Shown: one piece after another, positions 11,357 to 22,766 of the stretch | Numbering within the stretch: the first letter of the stretch is position 1 | How the letters are laid out: the number at the start of each line of letters is the position of its first letter | Source: Adiantum capillus-veneris | Taxonomy: Eukaryota; Streptophyta; Polypodiopsida; Polypodiales; Pteridaceae | Assembly (NCBI GenBank): GCA_014529385.2 | Contig: CM043957.1 | Span: 86,685,881 to 86,749,880 of the forward strand | Reading direction: 5' to 3' | DNA length: 64,000 bases | Notes under the pieces: generated by a model | Seen by the model: only the letters and a program-made list of their open reading frames with translations | Database searches by the model: none | Told to the model about the DNA's origin: nothing | Made by a program: the position numbers and the translations under genes

Positions 11357-12775
11357 ACACAGTGTGGGCATGGCCCCTTGGATCGAGCAATTTGGGTCAA
11401 CAAAGAGAGAAGAACCGTGGGCAACGTCTCTTGGTTGGAGGAGGGGCCAAATTTGACTTGCACTAAACCGGGGTCTCTCTCTCTCTACCAGTTCGCACCG
11501 GCCTCTAAGCCGTTTTTTGTTTCTCTGGGGCGCATGGATTTGGGCAATGTAGACTGCCATGGCTCCACTTGTTTCCCTACACATCATCGCTTGCCACCAT
11601 AGCTTCTAGTGAGTTTTTTTTTTGTTTTCCACACGGTGGGTGCCCAATTGTTATGGTTTTGGCCAAACATCCCTCATAGGGGAGCCTTCCTACATGGAGG
11701 CAAGTGGTGGCATGGTTTCCGTGTCATGCATGATCATGCAAGGGCCTCCGCCAGGGGGCCATGGTTGCATGGTCAAGTGCAGCAAGGGGCAACAAAATTG
11801 CAGGATTTTAGAGTGTTGTAAAAAACCCAAAGGGGCCAATAAATAAACCGGCAAGGTCGTATACACTTGGGCAAGGTTTGCAAGATTGTCTTTGCACGTT
11901 TATGTTGAATTTGGTCAAGTAGAGTTGGGCAGTTCAGATGAAATTTAATAGCTAATTTTCTTGAGCTATCTATTTTGACATTGGGTAATCTCCTGATTCT
12001 CAATAAGGTGCATGATTTGGAAAGGTTGATTCTCTATGCAAACTCAAACAAGGTCGATTCTCTTTTGCTTTGACATTAAGTGCCAACAGGAGCACTTGTT
12101 AGAGAGAAATCAGGTGGCGTTCTATCTCACCTTTCATGAACTTCTACGAAGCAAGGCTTCACTTTAGGACGTATTGCATGTAAGCTTCCAAAGTTTGGAG
12201 TATGCTAGTAGCATATGAACTTGGGGAAACTTTGCAACACGTCTACATGCGTTTTATTGGAGGTCGGTATGAACCAAGCCTCGAGGGTATAAGGTACATC
12301 CGACATGTCTAAATTTCTCAGTGTAAATGGCTATGAGCCACATTCAAGTGAAGGCAACTGCTCTCAAAGGGGCGATAAAGCTAGACAATTTCAAGTTCTA
12401 TTTGTATTTCTATCTTTAACATTTCATTTGAAAAAGATTTCTCGTTTGTGCAAAGCAAAGTGCTTTGACAGACTTACTGTAAAGCAAGGCTTCTATTCTA
12501 TGCCACAATACTATCCATTAACTTAGGATCAAGGATAATGGCACACATGCTTGGCAATAAGAGGATATAAGCTCACAACTATGGTTTGCAATGACCAATT
12601 GTGATGTATCCATGTGTCAGTACACACCATACAAGTCACGTATAGCATCTACTCACATTGTGGAGATGTCATTGAAGCTAAGGGCTTATCACACTATTTT
12701 TCTAATATGCATGCATGGCATGCCAATATTGTGGACTCATTCCACTAAAGCATGGTTTAGGCTTCTGCTATAACA

Positions 12776-13979
12776 TTGGATTTCATTAACGTGTTGCGTG
12801 AACACGTTAATAACATGTGTTAATAACATATTTTATGTTGTGATCACATCTATATTCACACAACTTTTGCAATGATCGGCTTAAACTCGATCTGCCTGTA
12901 AACCCATCGGGCTTTATAGTTTACCCCGTGGGGCCCATCGTGTATTGAGTTTACCAGACGGGCCCGCCTAGAATATCTAAATCCTGGCATGCTATGTCAT
13001 TACTATGTAGAGCGGATTATTAGGCACATTTTTAGCTTTTTGGAAAATATTTGGAGTGTTTAGAACTCCCGATTGGCTAGGAGGGTTCTTTTGGAAAGAA
13101 GGTCCTTATTTTAGGGAGTGAACTTCTTTCCTTATAGGCTTGCCTAAGGCTATTGAGCCACTAGTCTTCAGTTCTTTGAATTTGTGGGTAAAGTGTGGTT
13201 TGTAGCTAATACCAGCGAAGATTTAGGGACAAAGTTGGAGTCACTTGAGCTTGTTTGTATTTAAGTTAGCACATGTAATTTATATGTTGCTTACTCCCTC
13301 ATGCTATTTTATAAACAATTTGATGGAGCCAAGAGTTGTGCTTAGTAGGGGCTAGTATTGGTTCTTGATATTTGATATGTTCCACGTTAAGCAAGGGTCT
13401 ATTGTCTTATACTAGAGTATTGGGCAAACATAGATCCTTGGTTTGATTGGTGTAAATTATCTTTAATTGGGTACGAATCAAAAGACATCCTTCATTGGGT
13501 GTGCAATGTGAATTGTATGTATGCTATCAATTTCATGTATCTTAATTTGAAAACACACATTTATATTGTTTAAAGATTACTTGCATTTATCATGCTATGA
13601 TGCTTGAGATTTAATAAAAATTGATATCTGTACATCTACAAAGATTAATATATGTGGACATTTTAGAGAACATCAAAACTATCGATTAAGTAGGTCTATA
13701 TATTTGACTATAAATGCAAAGTAAGTTTTTAAATTAGTTGAATAATAAACACAATACTTGAATTTTTAAAATAGTTTTAAATTGTTGCGTGGCTACATTT
13801 GATCATCAAAATCAGTGTATGTTTGTGTAGAGATGTACATTTTTTTAATACGTGAGTATCTTTGTTGTTACTTAAGTGATGTATTCATTGTTCCATGCTT
13901 TCTTGAATATGTTATTTGAGATGGAAGAAAAAATTGAACCTAGTGATAGAACCCAAATTCAAAATAGCAAGAAAAAAAG
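12776..13979. other. AT-rich intergenic DNA, no gene seen
   Basis: May include the decayed rest of element F. A small hairpin TAGGC-TT-GCCTA (about 13136-13147) resembles the E-family hairpins. I see no domain or LTR end. Confidence 0.5.
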
Positions 13980-13989
13980 GCACCTGGGA

Positions 13990-15610
13990 TAGAGTGGCAA
14001 TATGCAATTAACATCGATGATTGATTCATATATTGGTCCAATCATAAGGCATACCATGTTGAAGTGCAAGGTTGAACATATCACACATCCACTCATGGGT
14101 AAAATCTCCTGTCCATTTGATCGTTTCCGGCTTGATACCTTGAAGATCTCCCGCTTTGCGAGTGGCCAACTTTTCAAGCCCACTGCATACATCCTCAATA
14201 GTAAAAAAAGACGGCATACATGGGAGTGAACCATAAAATGGTATTTTTTCAGTATTTGCTTGCTCATATAATTGCCTACAATGTGTGTACATATCCACTA
14301 GACTCAAGTTACCAAAATTCTCAACCCGCTTGCCTCTCAAGTTTCTCCAAAATCTTCCACATGCATGTGCCTTTCCTTGGACTTGAAATTCTTGTTGCTT
14401 TACTTCCCATCTTCTTCTCTTCTTTTGAATCAATGCCTTGTATATATGCAAATGACTTTGATAGTTGTCTTTGTCCATAGTTGCATCAAGCTTTATCAAG
14501 GACTTTCGAGCATCTTGACATTCTTTATCAAACCACCTTTTGCGTGATCTATCTTTGTTGATACCATGGAGATGCTTTATGGCAAAGCATTCTTCCGCAC
14601 AAGAACAAATAGCTTTCTTGAAAGCTTCCCATTTAGTTTCCAATGGTGCATCACATTGAAGCTTTGTCATCCATAATTTTTGCTCAACCATTTCAATGTA
14701 CATTACTGCCCGTTTGAAATCCATACATAGTGATAAATTCTCTTTCCTTTGGCTGAGATTATCATGCTTAGTTGCTTCTCCACATGAAAGGTCAATACAT
14801 AAGGTGCGATGGTTGGATTCTGGGGTCCATTGACCAAACATAAAACTCTTTATGCGATACATGATGGCTTCAGAGAGTAGCATATAGTCAATCACACTAT
14901 CCCCATTATATATGTCTCCTACATGTAAATCCATTGGTTCCACTCCACAAAGATACACCATTGGCAATGAGCATACCCGTGCTATTACACATGTGTAAAA
15001 GTAACTTTCCATAGTGATCCGGCTCTTTCTCATCCATTGAAGTACGATCATACAAGTGAACTTCCTCCAACTCCCTTGAAATGTATGGCATATCAAATTG
15101 TTGAGTATCATGTTGCAATGTTTTTGTGCGAGCATTCATATCCCCAAATACAATAACATCACCTTCACCTTTGAAATAAGCAATGTCCTCTTCCAAATCA
15201 GAAAATGGTTGATCTCTATCCATGCAAGCATAAAAGGGAGAATCATGATGAGGAATGTAGCAACTGGCTACAAAAATGGGTGCTCTTTTTGGTGTCATAA
15301 TTTTCAGCCATACATAACGTTTGTACTTGTCATCTTTCACAATTGATACAAAATCTTCCAATCCTTTCTTAACCATACATGCTAACCCTCTTTGTCCTCT
15401 TCGTTGCTTGAGATTCTTTGACCACATCAATGAATGTACATTGTAATCCTCCAAGCCGTTAATCCTTTGTGTATCATGCTCCCAAGTTTCAACAAGAAGT
15501 ACAACATCGGCTTTGCTTGTTAGTTCATCAATGCCAACCCCCTCATTCCATGGGTATCCATTACAATTCCAAAAGCATATTTTCAATTGTAACTCGGTCT
15601 CATAGGTCAC
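13990..15610 (-). pseudogene. LINE ORF2: endonuclease and start of reverse transcriptase
   Basis: Begins with ATG six bases after ORF1. Endonuclease motifs appear in order: ICFWNCNG near residue 12, DVVLLVETW near 34, VFGDMNART near 150 and FTC at the end of the first frame (14906). A one-base shift in an AT-rich run at about 14910 moves reading to the next frame. That frame continues with GDSVIDYML, the SNHRTL motif, a basic linker and the RT start, ending near DWTNI (about 14026). A second shift near 14020 leads into NCILPLY, which resembles the next RT strand, and then homology stops. Endonuclease plus RT would nick and prime on target DNA, but this copy lacks the RT active site and carries at least two frameshifts. 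Confidence 0.85.
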
Positions 15611-15616
15611 GCATCC

Positions 15617-16576
15617 CTATTTGCTTGAGAGACTTTCCTCCTCCTTGGACACATTGTCTTCATGAGAGATCTCCTTGTTTTTATTATTCTTTTCCTCATA
15701 TGCCTTGCGACGCATATTTTGTTGCTTAATAGTGCGATCTTCACATACAAAACATTTTGTATCCCTCAAATAGATCCAACTATTATCAAGGATAATCTTT
15801 CGCTTGGTCTCATCCGGTATGGTGCATACAATTGGTTGTTCTCTCGAGCGAGGAGCTCCTTGCTTCCCCACTCTATGTGCTCCATAGACCATAACTCCGG
15901 ACATGCCAAAGTGGGTTTTGAAGAAATCTTCAATAACAATGGCAAGAGAAGGAGGTGTCTCTAACTTCTCTTCGAGAATTCCACGAATAACAATGTTCTT
16001 GGAACGTCGCTCCCGTTCCTTCAACTCCTCCACATCCACATTCTCAACATTCTTTGTTTGAACCATAGCTTGCATGAGTGAGGAATTAGAAACCACATTG
16101 CTACCACATACATCAGCCCAAGACTTGTTTGTGCATACATTTTTTATGTCGCATACATCCCGGCTCATAGTGTCAAATTTCTCCTCTTTCAATACATGGT
16201 CATGCTCTACTTTGCTCATCCGCTCCTTCAAAGCATTCAAGTCCACAAGAGAGCGTTTATATTCCTTGACTTCCTCTTCAAGTTGCATCAAACGTGTTGT
16301 TTGCATCTCAAGTGTCCTCTTGAGATTCTCATTCTCAACCACAAGTACCCTTAATGTGCCATTCTCCATTGCAAGTGCTCGTAAGTCTTCGCCTTGTTTG
16401 TTTACGGTCTCTTGCAATGATACCAAGTACGCCACGATCATGGTTTCCGATGTCGTTGGTTGGGTGGTTGTGTTGTTATCTCCACACTTAGGAGATTTTG
16501 GATCATTTTCCACAATGGTTGTGGACCTTGTTGAAGAAGAAGAACCCTTGCTAGTGCCGGAAGACATTGTAGCCAA
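15617..16576 (-). CDS. LINE ORF1, coiled-coil RNA-binding-type protein
   Basis: An uninterrupted 319-residue frame. A Ser/Thr-rich N-terminus (residues 1-45) is followed by a heptad-rich coiled coil (about 55-130). A folded middle contains KNIVIRGI (about 200) and DFFKTHFG, like the RRM-type core of L1-like ORF1 proteins. The C-terminus (about 275-319) is Lys/Glu-rich. In the family this protein trimerises and coats LINE RNA. No zinc knuckle is present. The frame is intact although ORF2 beside it is broken. Confidence 0.75.
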   Translation of the reverse strand: MATMSSGTSKGSSSSTRSTTIVENDPKSPKCGDNNTTTQPTTSETMIVAYLVSLQETVNKQGEDLRALAMENGTLRVLVVENENLKRTLEMQTTRLMQLEEEVKEYKRSLVDLNALKERMSKVEHDHVLKEEKFDTMSRDVCDIKNVCTNKSWADVCGSNVVSNSSLMQAMVQTKNVENVDVEELKERERRSKNIVIRGILEEKLETPPSLAIVIEDFFKTHFGMSGVMVYGAHRVGKQGAPRSREQPIVCTIPDETKRKIILDNSWIYLRDTKCFVCEDRTIKQQNMRRKAYEEKNNKNKEISHEDNVSKEEESLSSK

Positions 16577-16872
16577 AGTGACCTATGAGACATGAGACAA
16601 GAAAGTTACAATGTGATGGATCTGATACAAAGTCAGAGTAAGAAGATGACAAAATAAAATATTATGGAATCCTAAACTGCTGGGTATGGATTAAACGGCT
16701 AAATCAGCTAGCTGGGATAGGTAGATCATAGGAGATCCAGCAACTGTCGCTGGCGGATCTCATCAATCTCCTCCATGGTCAGTAGTCTAACCGGACGTTA
16801 TGCATGTCGAGCCAAAGTGACCTAGCTAGATCCTCTGATGCAGCCTCTGTCGATGTTGTGTAGTCCTCCACA
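16577..16872. other. LINE 5' flank, no gene seen
   Basis: Possible 5' UTR of the LINE. The 14-base AGCCAAAGTGACCT occurs at 16571 and again at 16810. No other signal. Confidence 0.4.
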
Positions 16873-16931
16873 TTCGTGGACGTCTAGATCTCCCTAGCTC
16901 AGTCGCTCGTTCGATCAATAGAGAGATAGGG

Positions 16932-17017
<86 letters not shown>

Positions 17018-17156
17018 GTAAGTAGAGAGAGAGAGAGATAGGAAATAGCTAGAGAGATAGAGAAAGAGAGTTATATATATATATATATATATATATATTC
17101 GTGGACGTCTAGATCTCCCTAGCTCAGTCGCTCGTTCGATCAATAGAGAGATAGGG

Positions 17157-17225
<69 letters not shown>

Positions 17226-17302
17226 AGTAGAGAGAGAGAGAGATAGAAAATAGCTAGAGAGATAGAGAAAGAGAGTTATATATATATAGAGAGAGAGAGA
17301 GA

Positions 17303-17339
<37 letters not shown>

Positions 17340-17340
17340 G
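16873..17340. repeat. Two-copy tandem duplication with (GA)n and (AT)n tracts
   Basis: A unit starting TTCGTGGACGTCTAGATC at 16873 recurs at 17098. Each copy holds the same unique stretch (GTCGCTCGTTCGATC and following), a long GA run, GGTAAGTAGAGA, a second GA run and TATATA. The copies differ mainly in repeat length. The array abuts the first transposase exon at about 17353. Confidence 0.9.
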
Positions 17341-17352
17341 AAATAGAGAGAT

Positions 17353-18476
17353 TGCATGTTCGTGCACACTCTGCAAGTATCAAATCCTGCGCAAGCGTAG
17401 GATATGTAATGAGCATGTGCACAAGTACGGAGAGTTTGCTAGAGAAATCGTACACAATCTGCGATACGACTCCTACGGAACGGGCATTGATTTCCGTGAC
17501 ATAGCACCTACATCTGAGAGAGAGAGAAAAAAGATTATGCGTGAAGGTTCGACCAATATAGAGCCACGGATGGAAGCAGAAAAGAGCTTACAGACAGAAG
17601 ACGACGGCATGGAGGAGATGCTGGATGACTTCTTCCAGACAAGCGAGGAGAACGCGAACAAAGCAGCACCAGAAGCCGTGAGCCTATCTCTTGAAGACAT
17701 GTTGAGGAAGTTGGCACGTCAACCAATCTATGAAGGCACCAAAATATCTGTGCTTCGTACTTGTCTGGCGTTTTTGAATCTTCAGTCAGTGTACGGGTGG
17801 TTAGATGCAAGCGTCACTGCTTTGTTTAGGTACGTAATTTACAAAAGAGATTTTCCGATTGCAACGGTGATGTGCTCGGAGAGCTTTTTAATTTAATGTG
17901 GCTTAAACAGGTTATTGCGGGAGCAACTTCTCCCGGGTGGCAATGAAATGCCCCCCTCCAGGCCAGACGCAAAGCAACTTCTGACCTCAGTTGGCTTGGA
18001 CTACAACAAGATTCATGCATGTCCAAATGATTGCATTCTTTTTCGCAATGAATTCGCAGATTGTTTGTCATGTCCTAAGTGCGGAGCAATGCGCTACAAA
18101 CAAGATGCAGTTGGCGAGACAGTGCTAGCTAAAGTGTTGCGGCATTTCTCTATTATTCCTAGGATAAAAAGCATGTTTCGTTGTGGTTCCTGCAAAGTTG
18201 ATGCGGTGGCATTCTACGAATAGATCCACTGACGCAACATTTAGGGTGCCCGCTGATTCAAAGGCTTGGAGGCACATTGAAGATACCTGGCCACATTTTA
18301 AGAGTGAACCACGCAATTTGCGTTTGGGCATGGCAATGGATGGAGTCAATCCATTTGGCTTGAGAAGCTCGTCATGGAGCACTTGGCCTGTGTGCCTTAT
18401 CAATTACAACCTCTCGCCGTGGCTTGCTATCAAGAAGGGTCATTTGATTTTAAGCTTGATTGTACCTGGTAAGTTC
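17353..18476 (+). pseudogene. CACTA TNP2-like transposase, N-terminal part
   Basis: Encodes the CACTA transposase that would bind and cut the element ends. The first visible codons carry the transposase-associated zinc motif: CSCTLC, then CNEHVHKYG, so the true start lies upstream in the lost region. An acidic linker follows. A GT-AG intron (17830-17910) joins TALF to RLLREQL in frame. Then come the TNP2 core motifs: LDYNKIHACPNDC, CPKCG, a one-base frameshift near 18190, MRWHST, RNLRLGMAMDGVNPFG, WPVCLINYNLSPW and LSLIVPG. Copia-1 inserted directly after this last motif. Continuation is at 24122. Confidence 0.88.
17830..17910 (+). other. Transposase intron
   Basis: 81 bp with donor AG/GTACGT and acceptor TTAAACAG/G. 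Removing it keeps the frame and restores continuous TNP2 homology. This is inferred from the sequence only. Confidence 0.8.
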
Positions 18477-18663
18477 TGTTGGGATCGGAGAGCACACACA
18501 TAGAGAGCCAACACGAGGAAGGAGATAGACACAGTGTGTGGCGGGGCGGTACTCGCACTACAATGTGTAGTTATGAGTATAGTTATTATGAATGAGTAAA
18601 TGAATGGTTGTACATGGGCGGCTAAACAACGGGCAGCCGGGCACACGGGCCTTTAACCCAACA
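18477..18663 (-). repeat. Copia-1 3' LTR
   Basis: 187 bp, TGTTGGGATC...CCCAACA. It differs from 23930-24116 at two sites (both T here, C there). Confidence 0.95.
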
Positions 18664-18680
18664 ATCTCCCACTTAAAGGC
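18664..18680 (-). promoter_or_regulatory. Copia-1 polypurine tract
   Basis: The minus strand reads TTAAGTGGGAGAT just before the 3' LTR. The same motif occurs beside the LTR remnant at 49847-49862. Confidence 0.75.
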
Positions 18681-18718
18681 AGTGTGCCTTTAAAGTGGCC
18701 AAAGTACAGCAAAAGAAG

Positions 18719-21700
18719 TCAAGCCATACCCATCAGCGATCTGCAGTGTGCAAACCGCTGTGAGGCTAATGACTTCGTAAGTAGATCAGCAGGGTTATCG
18801 TCAGTGTGTACCTTGACAAGCTCTATGCGCTTGTCCTCTAGCACCTCTCGTATGAAGTGATACCTCACCTCAATGTGCTTTGTCTTTGCATGGAAGACAG
18901 GATTCCGTGCCAATGCTATGGCACTCTGGCTATCACAATGTAGAATCGGAAGCATCACCAGCCATACCAAGATCTCCCACTAGTCGTGAGAGCCATACGG
19001 CCTCCTTGGCAGCCTCAGTGGCAGCCATATATTCAGCCTCTGTAGTGCTCAAAGCAACACATGGCTGTAAACGTGATGCCCACGAAACCGGTCCACCTGC
19101 AACTGTGAACACATAGCCGCTAGTAGACTTCCTCGAGTCCACTGACCCTGCATAGTCTGAATCTGTATATCCGCAAACATACATATCCTTCTCACCATAA
19201 CATAGGGACAACTCTGAAGTCCCTCTCAAGTATCTGAGAATACCTCTCACTGCATCCCAATGACGCTTGCTCGGGTTAGACATGTACCTGCTAACCACAC
19301 CAACTGCATGAGCAAGATTTGGATGCGTAGCCACCATGGCATACATCAAGGAACCAACAGCTGACGCATAGGGAATCTGAGACATCTCTGTAGTCTCCAA
19401 ATCTGTCTGAGGGCAGTCATCATGGCTGAGTTTTACATATGGAGGCAACGGGGTACTAATGGCCTTCCCCCCTTCCATATGAAAACGCTCAAGCACCCTG
19501 TCAATGTACTCTTTCTGACTAAGAAAGAGCATCTTGCGAGAACGATCACGAGTGATCCGCATACCCAAAATATGACTGGCATCCCCAAGATCCTTCATGG
19601 AAAAGGTCTCATGTAGCCTATGTTTCAAGGCATCCACATCAGAAATACACTTCCCTGCGATCAGCATGTCATCCACATACAAAACCAAAACAATAAGACT
19701 ACCATCTGCAGCCTTGCGAGTATAGAGGCATGGGTCCTCATAACTGTATACATAGCCCAATGAACTCATGAATGCATCAAACTTACGATACCATTCACGA
19801 GATGATTGCTTCAGCCCATACAAGGTCTTAAGAAGCCGGCATACCATCTTCTTTGAACCATGAATAACAAACCCACTTGGTTGCTCCATGTACAAATCCT
19901 CGTGCAAGTCCGGATGTAAGAAAGCTGTCTTTACATCCATTTGCTTCAACTCCATGTCTTCTGTAGCTACCAAGGCAAACAACATACGCAAAGTAGACAT
20001 CTTCACCACTGGGGAGAAGATCTCGTCAAAATCAATGCCCTTCTGTTGCTTGAATCCTTTAGCCACAAGCCTTGCTTTGTACCTAGGCTTTGCATCCATT
20101 GAACACAATTTTATCTTGTAAACCCACTTGCATGGTAGTGCCTTCTTACCCTTTGGCAAAGGTGTAAGCTCCCACGTTTCATTTTGGATCAACGAATCCA
20201 TCTCTGACTGCATAGCCTGCTCCCACTTGAGCTTGTCAACACTAGACATGGCCTCATCATAACATGATGGCTCCCCGCAATCAGTCAACAATACATAATC
20301 CATAGAAGGCACAAAACACTGAGGCTGTCTTGCACGCCGCTCTGAACACCTCAAAGACTGTGCAGGAGGTGCATCTGGCTGTCCCACATCTACATGATCT
20401 CCCAACAAGGGCTGTTCTCCCACTTGAGGGTCAATGGGCTGTCCACGAGCAGCCATGGGACCATCATACCGATGACCATCCTCCTCAAATATCACACGCC
20501 GAACCTCAACCGTTCGCGGTGATGCTCTATACATAGAGTCCTCATGAAAAACAACATCATGGCTGCGCACAATCTTCTTGTCAATAGGATCCCACAATTG
20601 ATAACCCATCTCACCAGAGCTACCATAACCCAAGAAGATACATCTCTTGCTCTTTGGATCCAATTTGCTACGTTTTGCCTTAGGTACATGTACATAAGCT
20701 TCACAGCCAAAAACACGAAGGTGACCATACGAAGGTGGCAAACTTGTCCATACCTCTTCAGGCACTTTGAAGCCCAAAGGAACACTAGGTGAACGATTTA
20801 TCAAATGCATAGAAGTGGCAACAGCTTCAGCCCAAAATCCATTTGACAAACCAGCCATAGAAAGCATACTACGTACTTTTTCCTGTATAGTCCTGTTCAT
20901 GCGCTCTGCCACACCATTTTGAGGAGGTGTATAGGGAGCACTAAGCTCGCGCCGTATACCCTTCTCAACACATAATGTTGTGAAAGCATGAGACATAAAT
21001 TCATCCCCATTGTCCGTACGTAAGCACTTCAACTTACAACCTGATTGGTTCTCAACAAGAGCCAACCATTGCTTAAATATATCAAACACCATATCCTTCT
21101 TACGAATGGGGTATGCCCATACCTTCCTGCTAGCATCATCAATGAACGTAACAAAGTACATAGCACCTCCAAGAGAAGCATTGGGCATCGGCCCACATAC
21201 ATCACTATGCACCAAAGCTAGCTTTTCCAAAGATCTGTGTGGAACACTTTTCTTATGAGAAGACCGAGCATGTCGACCATAAAGGCAGTGCTCACAAAAC
21301 TCAAAACCACCAAAATCTGAAACGGGAATGTAATCCGCACGTGCCAACAACTTCAAACCTTTCAGTGACATATGCCCCAAACGTTGATGCCATAAAGAAG
21401 CAGGAGGTTGCTCAGTGATCCCCACAATGTGATCAGCCACACTAGCTACACAAAGGGAGTACAACGTATTCCTCTTAGCACCTTTAACCAAAACAAGGCT
21501 GCCCTTAGTGATCTTCCAACCTCCATCACCAAAAGATACATTGAAACCAAGTGAATCCAACTGACCCACACTAATCAAGCTTTTTGCAAGAGCCGGCACA
21601 TGACGCACACGCTGCAAGACAAACGTAGTAGAGTTTGGCATAGCCAAATGAATATTTCCAATGCCATGAATCTGCATAGAACGCCCATCGGCAATCCTGA

Positions 21701-22766
21701 CAGTACCTGTGCTCGAAGCATCATAGTCATGAAACCACGACCTATGAGGTGTAACGTGAAAAGAAGCACCACTGTCAATGACCCAATCCATAGGCATACT
21801 ACTCTCATGAGTGAGAAGAAAAGCGTCATCAAAATAGGATGCAAGCAACACATCACCAAGCTCTTCACTAGTAGCACTAGTCGGAGCACATACATGGTCA
21901 TCTTGAGAGCTACACTCTCCCTGTGTTGCATTTAACTCCTCAATCTTGACATTGGACTTAGGCTTGTCCTTAGCATCATGGTCTTTCTTCTTACCATCTC
22001 CATTTTCCCTTTTCCACTTGTAGCAATCCTTTTTGAAATGGCCTTTTCTACCACAATGAAAACATTCCACATCCTTTTTACTTGTGCCTGCACGGGACTT
22101 GCTTCTAGATTTACCCCTGTTGGACTTATACTTGTCCATAGTCCTGCCTCTGACAACCATTGCACTAGAAGACTTACTACCTGCATTATTCTTTCGATTA
22201 ATCTCTTCCGTGAGAAGACTAGACTCCACATTAGTACTTGTCAACTCATCCGCAGGAACCGAGTTACTTATGGCTGTCCTAAATGTGTCCCATGACTCAG
22301 GCAACGTGACAAGTAAAAACATAGCTTTTACATTGTCCTCAAACGTAATTTTCTGCGTAGCAAGTTGGCTGAAAATTGTATTGAACTCATTCAAATGCGC
22401 ATTCATGGAAGCACCTTCCTCCATTCGCAAATCAATAAGCTTTTTAATCCAATACACCATAGAAGCAGCCGAATGCTTATCATACATATCGCAAATCCGC
22501 TGCCATAGCTCATAAGCTCCACCTTGTGCATCTTTCACATTGTAATAAATAGACTTTGAAAGGGAAAGCCTAATGGTAGACCTGCACATCTCATCCAACT
22601 CCTCCCAATCATCCCTCTCCATGTTCTCTGGCTTAACTCCCTGCAACTTTAGAGGTCGAATCTGTTTCTTCTGCACCAAGACATCCCAAATCTGATCTTT
22701 CCAATATGAGAAGTTAGCACCATCCAACTTCTCAATATTGAAAACTGTGTCCTCTTTAGTGCCCAT
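18719..22766 (-). pseudogene. Copia-1 gag-pol polyprotein, one frameshift
   Basis: Start taken at the internal ATG (22766, MGTKEDTVFNIEKL) because the upstream residues do not resemble copia gag. Domains in order: UBN2-type gag; CCHC knuckle CFHCGRKGHFKKDC (about 22030-22070); protease VIDSGASFHVT (about 21770); integrase zinc domain HQRLGH...CEHC (about 21290-21400); core with SDVCGP, RTDNGDEF and GVAERMNR; RT with LYVDDMLIAG (about 19665); and RNase H TDSDYAG...STTEAEYMA. A one-base shift at about 18935-18965 interrupts the RNase H. Its end (HCDSQSAIALARN, KHIEVRYHF, NPADLLTKSL) lies in the next frame to 18719. The catalytic residues seen are intact, so the copy is nearly functional but formally broken. 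Confidence 0.93.

Larger units (their letters stand above)
11062..12775 (+). mobile_element. Element F: partial member of the E family
   Basis: Opens with a 137-bp LTR (11062-11198) related to E's, with a CTATATAG core. A primer site TGGTATTAGAGC (11202-11213, one mismatch) follows. The stretch about 12100-12775 is an inverted copy, with substitutions and indels, of E at about 5350-6000, including the hairpins. At 12148-12160 GAAGC and GCTTC flank AAG. The double hairpin of E 5903-5932 has its counterpart at about 12185-12214. I see no protein domain and no 3' LTR before the LINE at 13980, so the right end is uncertain. Confidence 0.65.
13980..16576 (-). mobile_element. LINE (non-LTR retrotransposon), 3'-truncated
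   Basis: Minus-strand ORF1 (15617-16576) is followed after six bases by ORF2 with an apurinic-type endonuclease, a long linker and only the first part of the reverse transcriptase domain. Sequence ends at about 13980, before the catalytic RT motifs. There is no 3' UTR or A-tail. Truncation at the 3' end is opposite to the usual 5' truncation of LINE copies and implies a later deletion or rearrangement. Confidence 0.85.

Noticed and set aside
10170-11600. Ser/Leu and Arg/Glu repeat frames around the CT microsatellites
   Set aside because: Pure dinucleotide-repeat translations. The 218-residue frame at 10946-11602 spans the F LTR and a microsatellite.
16571-16823. 14-base direct repeat AGCCAAAGTGACCT at 16571 and 16810, as a LINE target-site duplication
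   Set aside because: Both copies lie on the 5' side of the LINE. A TSD needs one copy beyond the 3' end near 13980, where I see none.
16826-17369. Frames with long Ser-Leu runs
   Set aside because: Translations of the GA/AT microsatellite duplication.
19422-22515. Plus-strand frames across copia-1
   Set aside because: Shadows of the minus-strand gag-pol frame. They match no family.
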